Source: Closterium sp. NIES-65 (taxonomy: Eukaryota; Streptophyta; Zygnematophyceae; Desmidiales; Closteriaceae). From it: a stretch of DNA of 64,000 nucleotides. The position numbers and the translations under genes were made by a program. The notes under the pieces are model-generated. The model made no database searches. It had not been told where the DNA came from and saw only the letters and a program-made list of their open reading frames with translations. This document shows positions 38,105-48,490 of this stretch, piece by piece. Each line of letters starts with the position of its first letter. The stretch's first letter is position 1. The stretch is taken from contig CANXME010002087.1 of the NCBI GenBank assembly GCA_948144175.1, positions 434,001 to 498,000 of the forward strand, written 5' to 3'.

Positions 38105-39373
38105 CTTATCCAAGAGGTTCACGATTCCAACTTCTCCGGACATTTCGAGGTTGACAAAACCCAGAAATTGTTGCACCGTCAATATTACTGGCCTGACTCC
38201 TCTAACGACGTGCAGCAATATGTGTCCTCATGCATGGTGTGCCAAGCCATGATATCGACACGTCAACGACCAACTGGGCTGCTGCAACCCATCGAGCCAC
38301 CCGAACGACCGTGGCAGCAAGTGACAATGGATTTTGTCACGGGGATGCCAGCTGGACCATCCGGCAACGACGCTGTTCTCGTCGTCGTCGATCGCCTCAC
38401 GAAAATGGCACACTTTGCACCGTGCCGTACAGCAATCACAGCCGAGGAAACTGCGCGCCTCTTGATCTCAACGGTCATGCGACTGCACGGAATCCCCTCG
38501 GCGATCATCAGCGACCGAGATCCGAAGTTCACATCAAAGTTTAGGAAGGAAACATGGGCGCAGTACGGCACGAAACTACAGTTCTCATCCGCATACCACC
38601 CGCAAACGGACGGCCAGACCGAGCGGACCAATCAGACCATGGAGCAGCTGATCAGGACAAACTGCCCCGACCCTGCCTGCTGGGAAGACTCGCTCACCAT
38701 GCTGGAGTTTGCATTCAACAACGCTCCGACCAGTACGACTAATCACTCCCCATTTTTCCTTAATCACGGAATGGACCCAACGGTGCCTACAGCGACTACA
38801 CTCGACAACCCGGGCCCGAGGTCACAAACCTTCGTGACGGAACTTCATGAAGCTCGCGAAAAGGCTGCGGACGTAATTCGCAAGGCAAATATCACTTCCC
38901 GCAAATACACCGAACTCCTACGACGGGAACTCGTCTTGGCAGCTGGGAAACTAGTGCTCCTTGACACGAAGAATCTGCACCTGCCCGGCCACGATTCTGT
39001 GGGCCTTTCAAGATCATCAAGACGGTGACACGTGTCACTGCGAAGCTGTTGCTACCCCGATGACTGGCGCATCTATGACGCCTTCCACGTCAGCCTGCTT
39101 CAGAAATTTGTGCCAGCCACGACAGACATCACGCGACCAAATGCTACCTCAATAGCACGACCTGTCCCGGAGTCGACTCTTGACCTATCGAAGGTTCTGG
39201 CGCATCGGGTTCGCCTTGATGCAGCCGGTCGCCATGTGGATTTCCTCATTCGTTGGACTAATCGCACCAGTGAAGACGACACGTGGGTGCATTCCACCTC
39301 GCTGGACGCCTCACCACTTGTTGGTGATTACCTGGCGCGAAAGCATGCTCCGGATTTTGACCACCTTTCTTAA
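38105..39373 (+). pseudogene. Integrase and chromodomain of element E
   Basis: Resumes after F: HFEVDKTQKLLHRQYYWPDS, CMVCQAM (zinc finger), integrase core MDFVTGMPAGPSG, ISDRDPKFTSKF, DGQTERTNQTMEQL. A frameshift near 39000 is followed by FHVSLLQKFVP and a C-terminal chromodomain (VLAHRVRLDAAGRHVDFLIR, DDTWVHSTSLDASPLV) ending at 39373. Confidence 0.9.
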
Positions 39374-39422
39374 GGAGGGGGGTAGTGTAAGGAATTTTCC
39401 CGAATTCCTTATCGGGGTTGAC
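39372..39422 (+). repeat. PPT and truncated 3' LTR of element E
   Basis: PPT AAGGAGGGGGGTAG (39372-39385), then the LTR start TGTAAGGAATTTTCCCG (from 39386). The LTR is broken by copia I after TTGAC (39418-39422). The remainder is not found after copia I. Confidence 0.85.
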
Positions 39423-39545
39423 TGTCAGAACTGTATTGTAGGCTATAGTGGGGCACTCCTTATGGGGCACAGTATTGTTAGGTTTTACCTATACAAACCT
39501 TGTACTGCCCTGTTTCTAGTCATTCTCGTTTCATACCTTGTGACA
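39423..39545 (+). repeat. 5' LTR of copia I
   Basis: 123 bp, begins TGTCAGAACTGTATTG and ends CTTGTGACA. Confidence 0.92.
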
Positions 39546-39593
39546 TGGTTTCAGAGTAGGTTCCCTAGTGGGAACGATTTTTTAGGGCCCACC
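39546..39593 (+). promoter_or_regulatory. PBS, hairpin and AGGGCCCACC box of I
   Basis: PBS TGGTTTCAGAGT (39546-39557), perfect hairpin GTTCCC-TAGT-GGGAAC (39560-39575), AGGGCCCACC (39584-39593). A T run of about 24 follows (39597-39620). Confidence 0.8.
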
Positions 39594-40309
39594 GTGTTTT
39601 TTTTTTTTTTTTTTTTTTTTCTTGCCCTACCCTTTGCGGCCAGTTGCGCCCTTCCCCTACGGTCCGTCGCGGCCCGATCTCGCCGCCCTTAGCGGCCCGC
39701 CCTGTCGTCGCCGCCCTTAGCGGCCCGCCCTGCCGTCACCGCCCTTAGCGGCCTGCCCGCCCCGTCGTCGTGGCCCTACCTACCCTGCCGCCCGTCGCGG
39801 CCCTGCTTTGCCGGCCGTTGCGGCCCTGCCCTGCCGCCCTTTGTCACGGCCCTGCCCTACCGCCCTACGTCGCAGCCCCTGACCTGCCGCCCCACGTCGC
39901 GACCCCTTACCCTGATGCAGCCGCCGAGGCCCCGTGGCCTGCAGCGCCCGTCGCCTCTGCTGCCGCCGTAGCGGCCCTGCTGCCGGCGTCGAGCCTGCAG
40001 CCGCTGGTGCGACCGCCGCCGTTGTCGCCACTGAGGCCCCGCCATCGCGGCCCTGCCCTGCCGCCCTGATGCGGCCCTGACCCTGCCGCCGAGTTGCGGC
40101 CCTGCCCTGCCGCCTTGTCGCGGCCCCTACCCTGCCGCCGCGCCACGACCCTGCCCCACCAGTTGCGGCCTCTACCCTCCCCTCCCGCCTCTAGTAAGCG
40201 CACCGCTGCACCCGCGCCGCCCTGCCGAGCTGCGCCGCCCTGCCGAGCCGCGCCGCCCTGCCGAGCCGCGCCACCCTGCCGAGCCGCGCCGCCCTGCCGA
40301 GTCGCGCTG

Positions 40310-40353
<44 letters not shown>

Positions 40354-40377
40354 AGGCTTCTACTGCTGCTCCTGTTA
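39594..40377 (+). repeat. GC-rich leader of copia I with (CTG)n
   Basis: Starts with a poly-T run, then degenerate GCGGCCCTGCCCTGCCGCC-type units, GCCGCGCCGCCCTGCCGA units (40220-40300) and a (GCT)n microsatellite (about 40310-40353) just before the gag start. Confidence 0.85.
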
Positions 40378-43300
40378 ATGGGCTAGCCCTAATGTCCTTA
40401 CCTTCGATGCTGAGGGTTGAGCAGTCGATTTCGAGGTCTGTGTTGATGATCTGCAGCTTTTCCTGCAGTGTGACTCTAGGGACGGAGTCTCACTGTTTGA
40501 TCACACGTCCGGCGTCTCTATTGCCCCTGCTGCCAATGCAGACTGTGTAGTCCGCTCGCAGTGGACCACGCGCGATGTTGCTGCTTGTCTTGCTGTTCGT
40601 AGTCACCTGCCGTCTGTTGAGCGCGCGCACTTTAGCTAGTACAAGACTGCTAAGACTCTGTACGACGCTGTTGTTGCGCGCTACTCCTCCCCTGCCACTG
40701 CTGCCCTTAGCCGCCTCATGCTGCCGTACCTGTTCCCTGACCTAGCCGCTTTTGCCACTGTCGCTGACCTCATTACGCACCTCCGCACTAGTGACACCCG
40801 CTACCGCGCTGCGCTTCCTCCTAAGTTCTGTGCCAAGAACCCCCCCCCTATGTACATCACTCTCTACTACCTCGTCACCCGGCTCCCTGACTCCCTTCGC
40901 TCGGTCAGGGACCTCTTCCTCTCCCTTTGCCCCACCATGCTCACCGTTGACCTCCTCGAGGAGTGCCTCCTTGCATCTAAGAAGAGTATATTCGCTGTAG
41001 GAGCCTCTCGTGGTGACCCTCGTGCCCCTTTCTTTAAGGGGTGCTCCCTCGTCCCCCTCTTGCCCTCTGTTGCCTCTGCTGCTGCTGTCGACCTTGTTGG
41101 CACCGAGTCGGTCGGCGCTGCATCTGCTCCTAGTGGGAGGCGCCACAGCGGCAGGAGCAAGGGGGGCAAGGGTGCTGGAGCGGACGGCGGGGGAGGCGGT
41201 GGTGGCGGTGGAGGCGGCGGAGGGGGTGGGGGTGGAGGTGGGGGTGGTGGCGGGAGTGGGGGCTTCGGCGGCGGTGGTGGAGGTGGAGGCGGCGGAGGCA
41301 GCGGCAGTGGGGGTGGCGGAGGCGGCAGCGGCAGTGGGGGTGGTGGCGGCGGTGGTGCTGGTCGGGGTGGCACTGTGCAGTGGGGAGGCCCTAGTGGTGG
41401 CTAGCGCCAGCAACAGCAGCGTTCTCATGAGACCCTGTCTCCCCAGCAGCTTCGTGAATGGTACGCTGGGCGTGGGAGGTCTGGGGGTGCTGGTCCTTGT
41501 GCTTACGTTCTCCGCACCGGCGAGCGCAGTGGGGAGACGTGCAGAGGACCAAATGCCACGCACCTCTGTTTCAGCCGCCTGACAGACGCCTGGCGTACAC
41601 AGTTTCCAGACGCCACTGAGCTCCCACGCTGGGGTGATCTGCTTAGGTTGGGGGTTGCTATCTTTGATCTTCATTATGATGCTATCCTTGCTGCTATGTA
41701 TACTGTGACTATTAATGCTGAGGGTGACTGTTACTTGTGTGTTCCGCCCGACCCGGGCATTGAGGCTGCTGCACTAGGTGCTAGTGAGTAAGCTGCTCCA
41801 GGTGTTGGTGAGTTTGCTCTCTCAGGTACCGCGTCGGCTCAGGCCTTGCACACGTTCACCCTTGACTCGAGTGCTTCCCGCTCCTTCTTTCGCGACTGCA
41901 CCACACTCTCGCCGCTCAGTCGGCCAGTGGCAGTCTCCCTGGCTGACCCCTCAAGGGGTCCGGTCCTTGCACACTCCTCCACGGTTCTACCATGTCCGGC
42001 GGTCCCGTCTGGCTCTCTGTCTGGCCTCCACCTCCCCTCGTTCTCCACGAACTTGGTGAGTGGAGCTGACCTTCAGGATGCCTGGGTTGACTAGCTCACT
42101 CTTGGAGGTCAGCGGGTGACCCACTGTTCATGCACTCGGACGGGCCGGCACCTGGCCACGTTCTCCCGTCAGCCTGGGTCGAGCCTGTACACCCTGACTA
42201 CCGGGTCTCCTCCCGTTGCTGCGTCTGGTCAGGTAGTTGCGTCGGGTCAGGTATTTGTTGCAGTGTCATGGTCTGGTCCTGAGTCTGCCCCCTGCTCGTG
42301 TCGCCTCCTATCTTGCCAGACTCTTCTCTGGCACCACCGCCTTGGTCACCCCTCCCTGCCTCGTCTCCAAGGCATGGCCTCCCGTGTCCTATTCACTGGT
42401 CTTCCTCGGTCTCTCCCTCCCCTTCCCCCGGGGCCTGCCCCTACCTGCGTTCCTTGCATTGAGGGGCGGCAGCGCGCCGCTCCTCACTCCTCCGAGTTTC
42501 CTCCGACGGAGGCTCCCCTGCAGACTCTTCACATGGACGTGTGGGGCCCAGCTCGCGTCCGTGGACAGGGTCACGAGCGCTACTTTCTGCTGATCGTTGA
42601 CGACTACTCGCGTTACACCATAGTCTTCCCCTTGCGCCGCAAGGGTGAGGTCACTGAGGTACTGATCGACCGGATCCGCGCTGGCCGTCGTCAGCTTTGC
42701 GAGAGTTTTGGCTCAGACCTTCTTGTTCTGCGTCTGCACTTTGACAGGGGTGGAGAGTTTTCCTCTGACCTCCTGCGAGCCTTCTGTCGTGCGGAGGGCA
42801 TCCGCCAGACGTTCATGCTTCCGGCCTCTCCACAGCAAAATGGGATTGCGGAGCGCCGCATTGGTATGGTCATGGACGTCGCTTGTACGTCCATGATCCA
42901 TGCGGCTGCTCCCCATTTTATGTGGCCGTTCACGGTTCAGTACGCTGCGCATCAACTCAACCTCCAGCCCCGGGACTCCATGCCAGAGACCACACCTACT
43001 CTACGGTGGACGGGGAAGGTTGGCGATGCGTCTGCGTTCCGTGTCTGGGGATCTCGAGCTTTCGTCCGCGACTTGTCTGCGGACAAGGTGTCCTCCCGTG
43101 CTGTTCCCTGCGTCTTCCTTGGCTTCCCCCCTGACGCGCTTGGTTGGCAGTTTTACCACCCCACCTCGCGCCGTGCTCTGTCCTCTCAGAACGTCACGTT
43201 TGACGAGTCGGTTCCTTACTACCGGCTCTTCCCCTACCGCACTGCCCCCCTCCCCCCCCCGCCGCTCTTCCTCGCAGCAGGTCCTCCTTTAGTAGACCCC

Positions 43301-46300
43301 CTTCCCCCTTAGGGTCCTGCCCCCTCAGGTGTATCCCAGGTAGACGCAGTCAAGCCTGTCAAGTTAGCTGTTGACTCTGGTGCTGCTAGGGGTGCTGAGC
43401 CTGCAGGTGCGGGGTCTGGAGGTGCTGAGCCTGAGTGTGTGGAGCCTGGGGGTGCTGAGTCTGGGGGTGCTGAGTTTGGGGGTGCTGAGCCTGGGGTTGC
43501 TGAGTCTGGGGGTGCGGAGCCTGAGGGTGCTGAGCCTGCGCATGTGGAGTCTGGAGGTGCTGAGCCTGGAGGTCCTTCGGGTGCTTCGTCCCGGTGGGAG
43601 CCGCTCGCTCCACAGCAGCTGCGCGAGTGGTTTGCTCGGCGCTGGAGCCGTGCTGCTGGAGCTGGTGGTGCTACGGGCGCTGGAGGTCCTGCTGCTACTG
43701 GAGCTACTGGGGGTTCTGGAGCCACTGGTCCCGGAGGTGCTCGTACCGGAGGTACTGGAGCTGCTGGGCCTGGTGGTGGTGCTGGAGCTGGAGCTGCTGG
43801 AGGTGCTGGAGCTGGCGGTAGTGCTGGAGCAGGTGCTGCTGGAGGTACTGGAGCTGGCGCTACTGGAGGTGCTAGGGCTTCTGGTAATCCTGCTGAAGCT
43901 GGAGCTGCTGGAGGTGCTGGAGCTAGAGGTGCTGCTAGAGCCGGTGCTCCTAGGGGTGCTAAAGTTGGCGCTACTGGAGCTGCTGGAGGTGCTACTGGAG
44001 CTGGTGGTGCTACTGGAGTTGGAGCTGACGATGGGGGTGCTAGTGCTGTCCCTGCTAGTTCTGGAGGCGCTGCGAGGCCGCGGCCGTACTTCGTTCCGCT
44101 CCTTGAGAAGGTTCTTGGTCTCCCGCCTTCTACTGGTCCTGCTCCTTCCTTAGAGTCTCCACTGCCTGTCCAGTCGTAGTCGCACTCACAGTTACAGCTA
44201 CGGCCCGCCTCCCCACTGCCTGCTCCTTCTCCTTACACTGGTCCGACCGGAGGTCTTGCTGAGCATCGTAAGCCCGCGTCTCGTCCTGCATGGCCTGTTC
44301 GTGCTGCTCGCACTAGTCGTCGTGGTTCGCGCCAGCGTCCTCCTCTTGTCCCCGGCACACACCATATGGCACTGCGTCCTTCCACTGCTCCGCAGCGTGT
44401 CCCTCTGCCGTCTCCTCCTGCGTCCTCCTTTCCTATCGGTCAGGACCCGGAGTCTGACTCCCTTCGTGCTGCTAGTCCTACTGTCACGCGTCTCCTGGCC
44501 ACTGTTGTCATTGACCCTTCCTTTGACTTTACTGCTGCGTCTGCTCTTGTTGGTGAGCTAGTCGACTTTGCTGCTCGCTGCCGTCTAGACTACGCCGCTA
44601 GTCTTGTTGCTAAGTCTGAGTTTGTCTGTCCTCCGTTCGTCGGGGGTGAGTGTGCCCTTCGCACGGACGTCCTTGAGGGCAGGCAGGAGGAGTTCCAATG
44701 CTTTGCTGCTGCTTTACCTCATCTCTTGTCCACGCTGATTGCCCCTGAGGGAGACCCGGATGCACCAGACATCCCGACTCCTCGATCGTACGCTGAGGCG
44801 ATAGAGGGTCCCTACTCCTCTTAGTGGCAGATAGCCATGGACGCAGAGATGGCTTCCTGGAAGTCCACAGGCACCTACGTCGACGAGGTGCCCCAACCTG
44901 GGGCGAACATTGTCGATGGCATGTGGATTTTCAGGGTGAAACAGCCGCCGGGTTCTCCGCCTGTCTTCAAGGCGCGTTACGTGGCTCGAGGATTCAGTCA
45001 GCGGCAGGGAGTTGACTACTTTCAGACCTTCTCTCCCACCCCAAAGATGACCACTCTTCGGGTGCTGCTGCACGTCGCCGCTCAGCATGACTACTAGCTT
45101 CACTCTCTTGACTTCAGCATAGCCTTCCTACAGGGCAGCCTGCACGAGGAGATCTAGCTGCGCCGCCCACCTGGCTTTACTGGGTCGTTTCCTCCTGGTA
45201 CCCAGTGGAGCATCTAGCAGCCAGTCTACAGTCTCCGCCAGGCACCCCGTGAGGGGCACGACACACTGAGGACTACGCTTGCGGCTCTTGGGTTTGCTCC
45301 GTCGACTGCTGACCCGTTGCTGTTTCTGCGCATCGACACTTCGCTGCCGCCGTTCTACATTCTCGTGTACGTTGACGACTTGGTATTTGCCACTGCTGAC
45401 ACTGAGGGACTCACCCACGTGAAGTCGGAGCTGCAGAAGAGACAGACGTGCACAGACCTGGGTGAACTGCGAAGCTATCTTTGCTTGTAGATGACGCGTG
45501 ACAGAGCACGACGCACCATTACCTTGACTCCGTCACACATGGTGCAGCAGGTCCTTCAGCGCTTCAAGTTCACGTACTCCTCGCCTCAGGCCACTCCTCT
45601 GCCTACTCGCCACTCGCTCTCAGCTCTGCCTTCGGATGAGTCCGTAGAGCCAAGTGGCCCATACCAAGAGCTTGTTGGCTGCCTCATGTACCTGATGACC
45701 TGCACTCGACCTGACCTAGCATACCCTCTTAGCATCTTGGCACGCTATGTTGCTCCAGGGAGACACCGACCAGAACACATGGATGCAGCTAAGGGGTTGT
45801 TGTGCTACCTGTGCAGTACGTCGGGCATGGGGCTCGTGCTTGGAGGACGGGCTCGAGTGGTCCTCACAGGTCACGCAGACGCTTCTTGGGTTGACGACTT
45901 GGCTACGCAGCGGTCGTCACAGGGTTACACCTTCAGCCTTGGTTCCGGCTCTGTTTCGTGGCAGTCTACCCACTCGTCTTCGGTTCTCAGCTCCAGTTGT
46001 GAGGCTGAGATCTACGCTGGGGCCATGGCTGCAAAGGAGTTACGCTGGCTTACCTACCTGCTGACCGACTTGGGAGAGGTGCCTCGTTTTCCTCCAGTTC
46101 TGTTCGTCGACAACAAGGCCATGCTTGCCGTGTGTCAGGAGCACAGACTGGAGCACAGAACGAAGCACATTGCCCTGCGCCACTTCCTTGCTCGAGAGTT
46201 GCAGCAGCGGGGTTAGCTTCGCCTTGGTTACGTGGCCAGTTGAGCCAACACTGCTGATATCTTTACCAAGGGACTTTAGCCTTGCGATCATCAGCGGTTT

Positions 46301-46351
46301 TGTACTATGTTAGGTCTTGTGCCTACCTGGCCTCACTTGCTCACCTCTTGA
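40378..46351 (+). pseudogene. Gag-Pol remnant of copia I
   Basis: The start ATG at 40378 has an inserted G, so it is out of frame. Then Gag, polyglycine (41190-41370), QQLREWY, protease (TLDSSASRSFF, the DSGA motif changed to DSSA), HHRLGHPS, integrase (42530-42900, HFDRGGEF with Ser to Phe), Glu-Pro-Gly repeat linker (43390-43590), PQQLREWFARR, RT (YVDDLVF near 45367) and RNase H to about 46351. At least ten stops, including 41401, 42092, 43310, 44177, 44822, 45095, 45488 and 46214, and several indels. Clearly dead. Confidence 0.88.
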
Positions 46352-46570
46352 GTTTGCTTGTACTGTGATCTATATATTCCTGCACCTGCATGCTTACCCT
46401 TGTTTGGTTGAGATCACTGTCTTGCTTGTTCACCTTGATTTATAATCCTACATGTGAACTGGCCTTGTGGCCTTGTACTTGTGCTCAGAATGCGTGGTGA
46501 CGTTGTGATCCACCGTGAGCTTGCCCTTGCCTTGTTCTCTTGCTTGTCCCCCACTTTGCCTATGGGGGTG
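46352..46570 (+). promoter_or_regulatory. 3' noncoding region and PPT of copia I
   Basis: Contains GGCC-TTGT-GGCC at about 46461-46472 and the PPT GCCTATGGGGGTG directly before the LTR at 46571. Confidence 0.7.
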
Positions 46571-46645
46571 TGTCAGAACTGTATTGTAGGCTGTACTGGG
46601 GCACTCCTTATGGGGTACAGTGTTGTTAGGTTTTACCTGTACAAC
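46571..46645 (+). repeat. Truncated 3' LTR of copia I
   Basis: First 75 bp of the LTR, then abrupt loss of similarity at a deletion breakpoint. Confidence 0.85.
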
Positions 46646-47289
46646 ATTCTTCATAAGAACACGCAAAAACAAACTGTCAAGTCCACTCTCGTGCAACCAC
46701 CTAACACGCATTCTTGCCATTTGTTGTGTATCATACCTGCTGTTACCTGCCTAAAACTGTCATGAATAGTGATTATTGAAACATCATTGTGCACTCCTCA
46801 CCGCAGCAAGCAAAGAACGCACTACCGAGGCTGAAGTCGAAAGGGCGGAAGCAATACGAAAGGTCGCACGGTTACGAAAACAACTGGACCGTCGGGCAGA
46901 TAGCATCAGGCAGCAGCAGTGGCAAGGATTCTGCCCGAACAGTTTCGTAACCACCCGGAGTCGCACGGTTGGATTTCGCTGTAATAAGGGAATGTAATCC
47001 TAAGAGTACACGGCTAGCTTGGTCGATTCGAATTCCTCAGTACTCTTATTTATATTCCTTGTAATTTCATGTTTTAATTCATCTCAAGCATTTACATTCA
47101 CTCTACTATTGAGGTCAAGGGCCCACCAACACTAGATCAGTAGTGTGCAAACCTTCCTAAGGTGATCCAGAGTTCGATCAACATCTGATCGCAGCATGGT
47201 GTGAGAGCGACTCGGGAATCCTTCGCACTGCCACCTCCAAAACTTTTGGCGAACCGAAAGTGGCGTCCAGCACACACTCGCGTGTGAGA
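46646..47289 (+). other. Breakpoint flank and probable 5' LTR/leader of copia B
   Basis: 46646 to about 46980 is unassigned; a short frame (46776-46997, Arg/Glu-rich, no ATG) is not convincing. From about 46990 the sequence (TGTAATCCTAAGAGTACAC..., AT-rich, with TTATTTATATTCC) looks like an LTR, but its second copy lies outside the window. AGGGCCCACC at 47118-47127 matches the leader box of the other copia elements. No clear PBS is seen. Confidence 0.45.
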
Positions 47290-47661
47290 ATGGCCAGAGG
47301 ATCTGGAGGTAAGACAAATCTGACGGCTAAAGCGCAACCCAACCGGGCTACGACAAGCGAGGAAACGACGACGATCCCTTCCGCCATCCTCGCACAATTG
47401 CTTCAGGGACTCACAAGTCTGGAGCAAGGGCTCCAAACATTGCAAAATGGCGACGTAGGAACATCCTCCCAACCCACTCAACTGGCCTCGAATGGCCAGA
47501 ATTCCGCCCCGCACACCTTCTTTCTCGACACAAATGGCTCAACACCCAAGACTCCCTGTCCCAGGGATGAAGCAATTCTCTCTGCGCAATCAAGGTTCCT
47601 GAGCATAGCAAAAATAAAGACAAGTGTGTGCTTTGACGGCAGAGACTTCTATACTTGGAGC
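47290..47661 (+). pseudogene. Gag N-terminus of copia B
   Basis: ATG 47290, 124 open codons up to the exact insertion site of copia A. MARGSGGKTNLTAKAQP, a Gln/Leu-rich segment, then VCFDGRDFYTWS, the copia Gag start of the capsid domain (a W-x-x-W-like F.Y..W motif). The frame continues after copia A at 52888. Confidence 0.82.
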
Positions 47662-47792
47662 TGTCAGAACATATAGCTTACTTGTTTGTGTAGGCTATAG
47701 TGGGGTATCCCATAGGGGGTACAACACATTAGGGTTTCCTATTTGTATTCACTTCACTTCATAGTCATTCATTCTCGTTCTTTGTTTTCACA
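47662..47792 (+). repeat. 5' LTR of copia A
   Basis: 131 bp, TGTCAGAACATATAG to TTTTCACA, identical to 52752-52882. Confidence 0.97.
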
Positions 47793-47841
47793 TGGAATCA
47801 GAGCAGGTTCCCTCCTAGGGACTGCTTCTAGGGCCCACCGA
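47793..47841 (+). promoter_or_regulatory. PBS, hairpin and AGGGCCCACC box of A
   Basis: PBS TGGAATCAGAGC (47793-47804). The hairpin TCCCT..AGGGA (about 47808-47821) has a shorter stem than in C, D and I. AGGGCCCACC at about 47830-47839. Confidence 0.75.
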
Positions 47842-48490
47842 ACCGCGCCCCGAGGCGCGTTTTTTTTTAGCGACCCGTCGTGTCGCCCCTAGCGGCCCGT
47901 TGCGCCGCCCTTCCCCTAGCGGCTCCGCCGCCCTTCCCTAGCGGCCCCTCCGCCCTTCGATCGCGGCCCCGCCGCCCTCTGCTACGCGGCCCCACCGCCG
48001 CCCTTCGATCGCGGCCCCGCCGCCCTCGGCTACGCGGCCCCGCCGCCCTCTGCCACGCGGCCCCGCCGCCCTCTGATACGCGGCCCCGCCGCCCTTCGAT
48101 TGCGGCCCCGCCGCCCTCTACTACGCGGCCCCGCCGCCCTCTGCTACGCGGCCCCGCCGCCCTCTACTACGCGGCCGCGCCGCCCTCTGCTACGCGGCCC
48201 CGCCGCCCTTCGATCGCGGCCCCGCCGCCCTCTGCTACGCGGCCCCGCCGCCCTCTGCTATGCGGCCCCGCCGCCCTCTGCTACGCGGCCCCGGCGCCCT
48301 CTTCGGTCGCGGCCCCGCCGCCCTCTGCTACGCGGCCCCGCCGCCCTCTGCTACGCGGCCCCGCCGAGCCGCCCAGCATCAGCCGAGCCGCCCAGCAGCA
48401 GCCGAGCCGCCGCCGAGCCGCCGCCGCCTGAGCCGCCGCCCGGGCCACCTGAGCCGCCGCCCGAGCCGCCGCTGAGCTGCGGCCGAGCCG
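47842..48490 (+). repeat. GC-rich tandem-repeat leader of copia A
   Basis: Units of the type CTCTGCTACGCGGCCCCGCCGC (about 21-24 bp) repeat many times between 47950 and 48365, then GAGCCGCC-type repeats. Pro/Arg-rich frames here are repeat shadows. Confidence 0.88.

Larger units (their letters stand above)
26012..39422 (+). mobile_element. Degenerate Ty3/Gypsy chromovirus E, host of D, F and I
   Basis: An older relative of H. The 5' LTR start (TAAGGAATTTCCCCGAATTCCT, about 26016-26060) corresponds to the 3' LTR start at 39386-39422 (TGTAAGGAATTTTCCCGAATTCC). It contains gag, PR, RT-RH, INT and chromodomain remnants, and is cut by copia D, by small element F, and in its 3' LTR by copia I. The rest of the 3' LTR is missing. 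Several stops and frameshifts show it is old. Confidence 0.88.
39423..46645 (+). mobile_element. Ty1/copia element I, 3' truncated
   Basis: Plus-strand copia of the same family, inserted in E's 3' LTR. 5' LTR 39423-39545 (123 bp). The 3' LTR starts at 46571 but matches only to about 46645, where unrelated sequence begins, so a deletion removed the LTR end, its TSD and E's 3' LTR remainder. About five differences in the 75 comparable LTR positions and many stops mark it as one of the older copies. Confidence 0.9.

Noticed and set aside
46776..46997. Small coiled-coil-like ORF
   Set aside because: No ATG, low complexity, lies at a deletion breakpoint. No homology recognised.
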